Below are positions 63,090 to 64,000 of a stretch of DNA of 64,000 nt, one piece after another. The position numbers and the translations under genes are program-made. The DNA comes from Sinorhizobium fredii USDA 257 (GTDB lineage: Bacteria; Pseudomonadota; Alphaproteobacteria; Rhizobiales; Rhizobiaceae), in NCBI RefSeq assembly GCF_000265205.3, contig NT_187163.1, positions 146,606 to 210,605 on the forward strand. Reading direction: 5' to 3'. The notes under the pieces were generated by a model that worked only from the letters and a program-made list of their open reading frames with translations, was not told where the DNA came from and made no database searches. Position 1 is the stretch's first letter, and every line of letters starts with the position of its first letter.

Positions 63090-64000
63090 TCGCCATGCTG
63101 TCCGCTTCTCAATTGGCCGATCGTCTCGCGCGCGACGCCGAGGCGGTCTGCCGTCATTACCTCTCCGCCGGCCATCGGGCCGGCAACTACTGGATTGTCG
63201 GCGACGTCGCCAACAGCAAGGGCAAGTCGCTCTATGTCCATCTCTCCGGCCCGCGTGCTGGGCGGTGGACAGATGCAGCAACCTCTCAATATGGCGATCT
63301 GCTCGACCTCGTTCGAGAAACCTGCGGGTTGGTGGACTTCCGTGATGTCGCAGACGAGGTGCGGCGTTTCCTAAGCCTTCCCCATCCGGCGTCGTCCCGC
63401 AGGGGCGACGCCCACACCGATCCGCCGGTCGATAGACCGGCAGGCGAACGCGCAAGACGCTTGTTCCGGATGACGAAGCCGCTTGGCCGTTCACTGGCCG
63501 ACAGCTATTTGCGCCAGCGGGGCATCCTGCGGGCAGCTCAGCACCAGGCGCTCCGTTTCCATCCCTCGTGCTTTTACCGGGACCTCGTGACCGGCAGGAC
63601 GTTGAGCTATCCGGCGCTGATCGCAGCCGTGACCGATCCCTCAGGCGCGATCACCGGTGTGCATCGCACCTGGCTCGATCCGGGGGGCGACGGAAAGGCG
63701 AAGGTGAACGATCCCCGCCGCGCGCTCGGCGGGCTGCTCGGAAATGCCGTGCGCTTCCGTTTTCCCGGTAATGCGCCCGTGCCGGTGATAGTCGCGGGCG
63801 AAGGGCTCGAAAGCATCTTGTCGCTCGCGCACGTGATGCCGGGCATGCCGATGGCCGCGACGCTGACCGCCAATCACCTTTCCGCCTTTCGGCTGCCCCA
63901 TGGTTGTCAGCGGCTCTACATCGCTGCCGATGCCGATGCGGCCGGCCGGCATGGCATCGAGGGAGTTGAGCCGCCGCGCGCAGGCGCTCGGGATCCTGCC
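63086..64000 (+). CDS. Toprim (DUF7146-like) primase-related protein, cut by window edge
   Basis: It starts at ATG 63086, overlapping the previous stop. The N-terminus (DAEAVCRHYLSAGHRAGNYW, GRWTDAATSQYGDLLDLVRE) resembles a zinc-free primase-type module, and the toprim domain follows: IVAGEGLESILSL (Glu) and RLYIAADADAAGRHG (DxD). Such proteins probably prime or process plasmid DNA in transfer or replication. Near the window end the frame seems to slip: the products after GIEG (VEPPRAGARDP) are unlike the family. Removing one G from GGG at 63961-63963 gives IEELSRRAQALGILP, so a frameshift is likely there. Confidence 0.85.
   Translation, partial: MIAMLSASQLADRLARDAEAVCRHYLSAGHRAGNYWIVGDVANSKGKSLYVHLSGPRAGRWTDAATSQYGDLLDLVRETCGLVDFRDVADEVRRFLSLPHPASSRRGDAHTDPPVDRPAGERARRLFRMTKPLGRSLADSYLRQRGILRAAQHQALRFHPSCFYRDLVTGRTLSYPALIAAVTDPSGAITGVHRTWLDPGGDGKAKVNDPRRALGGLLGNAVRFRFPGNAPVPVIVAGEGLESILSLAHVMPGMPMAATLTANHLSAFRLPHGCQRLYIAADADAAGRHGIEGVEPPRAGARDPA

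Noticed and set aside
1-64000. CRISPR array or cas genes
   Set aside because: No regularly spaced direct repeats and no Cas-type proteins were seen; defence genes here belong to other systems.

Overview
The window is high-GC alphaproteobacterial DNA, almost certainly from a Rhizobiales plasmid or a plasmid-derived element (Rhizobium, Agrobacterium or Sinorhizobium relatives). The signs are a repABC replication cassette with its counter-transcript RNA, a traI-type acyl-homoserine-lactone synthase remnant divergent from repA, a VirB-type secretion operon, GAAC-N7-GAAC LexA boxes, an imuA-imuB-dnaE2 mutagenesis cassette, DUF1612 and DUF1173 proteins, and a backbone block of ParB-like, ArdB, DUF932, strawberry-notch and toprim genes. 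No rRNA, tRNA or CRISPR array was seen.

Layout. 1-5.1 kb: the start of a virB operon on the minus strand (trbM-like, virB1, virB2, virB3, virB4, partial virB5) with a divergent MarR-like regulator. 5.3-11.2 kb: a frameshifted traI and repABC; repC is split at codon 104/105 by an IS630-family element with a TA target duplication. 11.4-13.5 kb: a frameshifted NYN/OST-HTH gene, a cold-shock gene and recombinase debris. 13.9-15.1 kb: a DUF1612 gene behind a strong inverted repeat.

15.2-39.1 kb is a dense defence island. A five-gene minus-strand operon joins an AbiE type IV toxin-antitoxin pair, the two Hachiman genes (hamA, hamB) and a CoiA-like nuclease. Next comes a plus-strand operon that matches type I Mokosh (pseudokinase-SF1 helicase plus PLD nuclease) and carries a third, overlapping gene with a PIN-like domain. 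A helicase-IV-like gene lies behind an HTH-containing gene, followed by a run of decayed genes (DEDD exonuclease, DUF429, a small gene with a nonsense codon). A lone SF2 helicase with a putative C-terminal nuclease centre closes the island.

39.3-47.5 kb is a DNA-damage block: two SRAP-family genes, dinB, and imuA-imuB-dnaE2, with LexA boxes upstream of the SRAP pair and of imuA. 47.5-49.6 kb holds toxin-antitoxin debris and mostly non-coding sequence. 49.6-64 kb is the plasmid backbone block, with hairpins and purine-rich leaders before several genes, and a Zur-regulated zinT.

Two cautions. With repC broken, this repABC unit probably cannot replicate the molecule alone, so another replicon or integration is implied. 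Several genes are frameshifted by single-base length changes in short homopolymer runs; these could be genuine decay or consensus errors, whereas the nonsense codons, deletions and the IS insertion look genuine.
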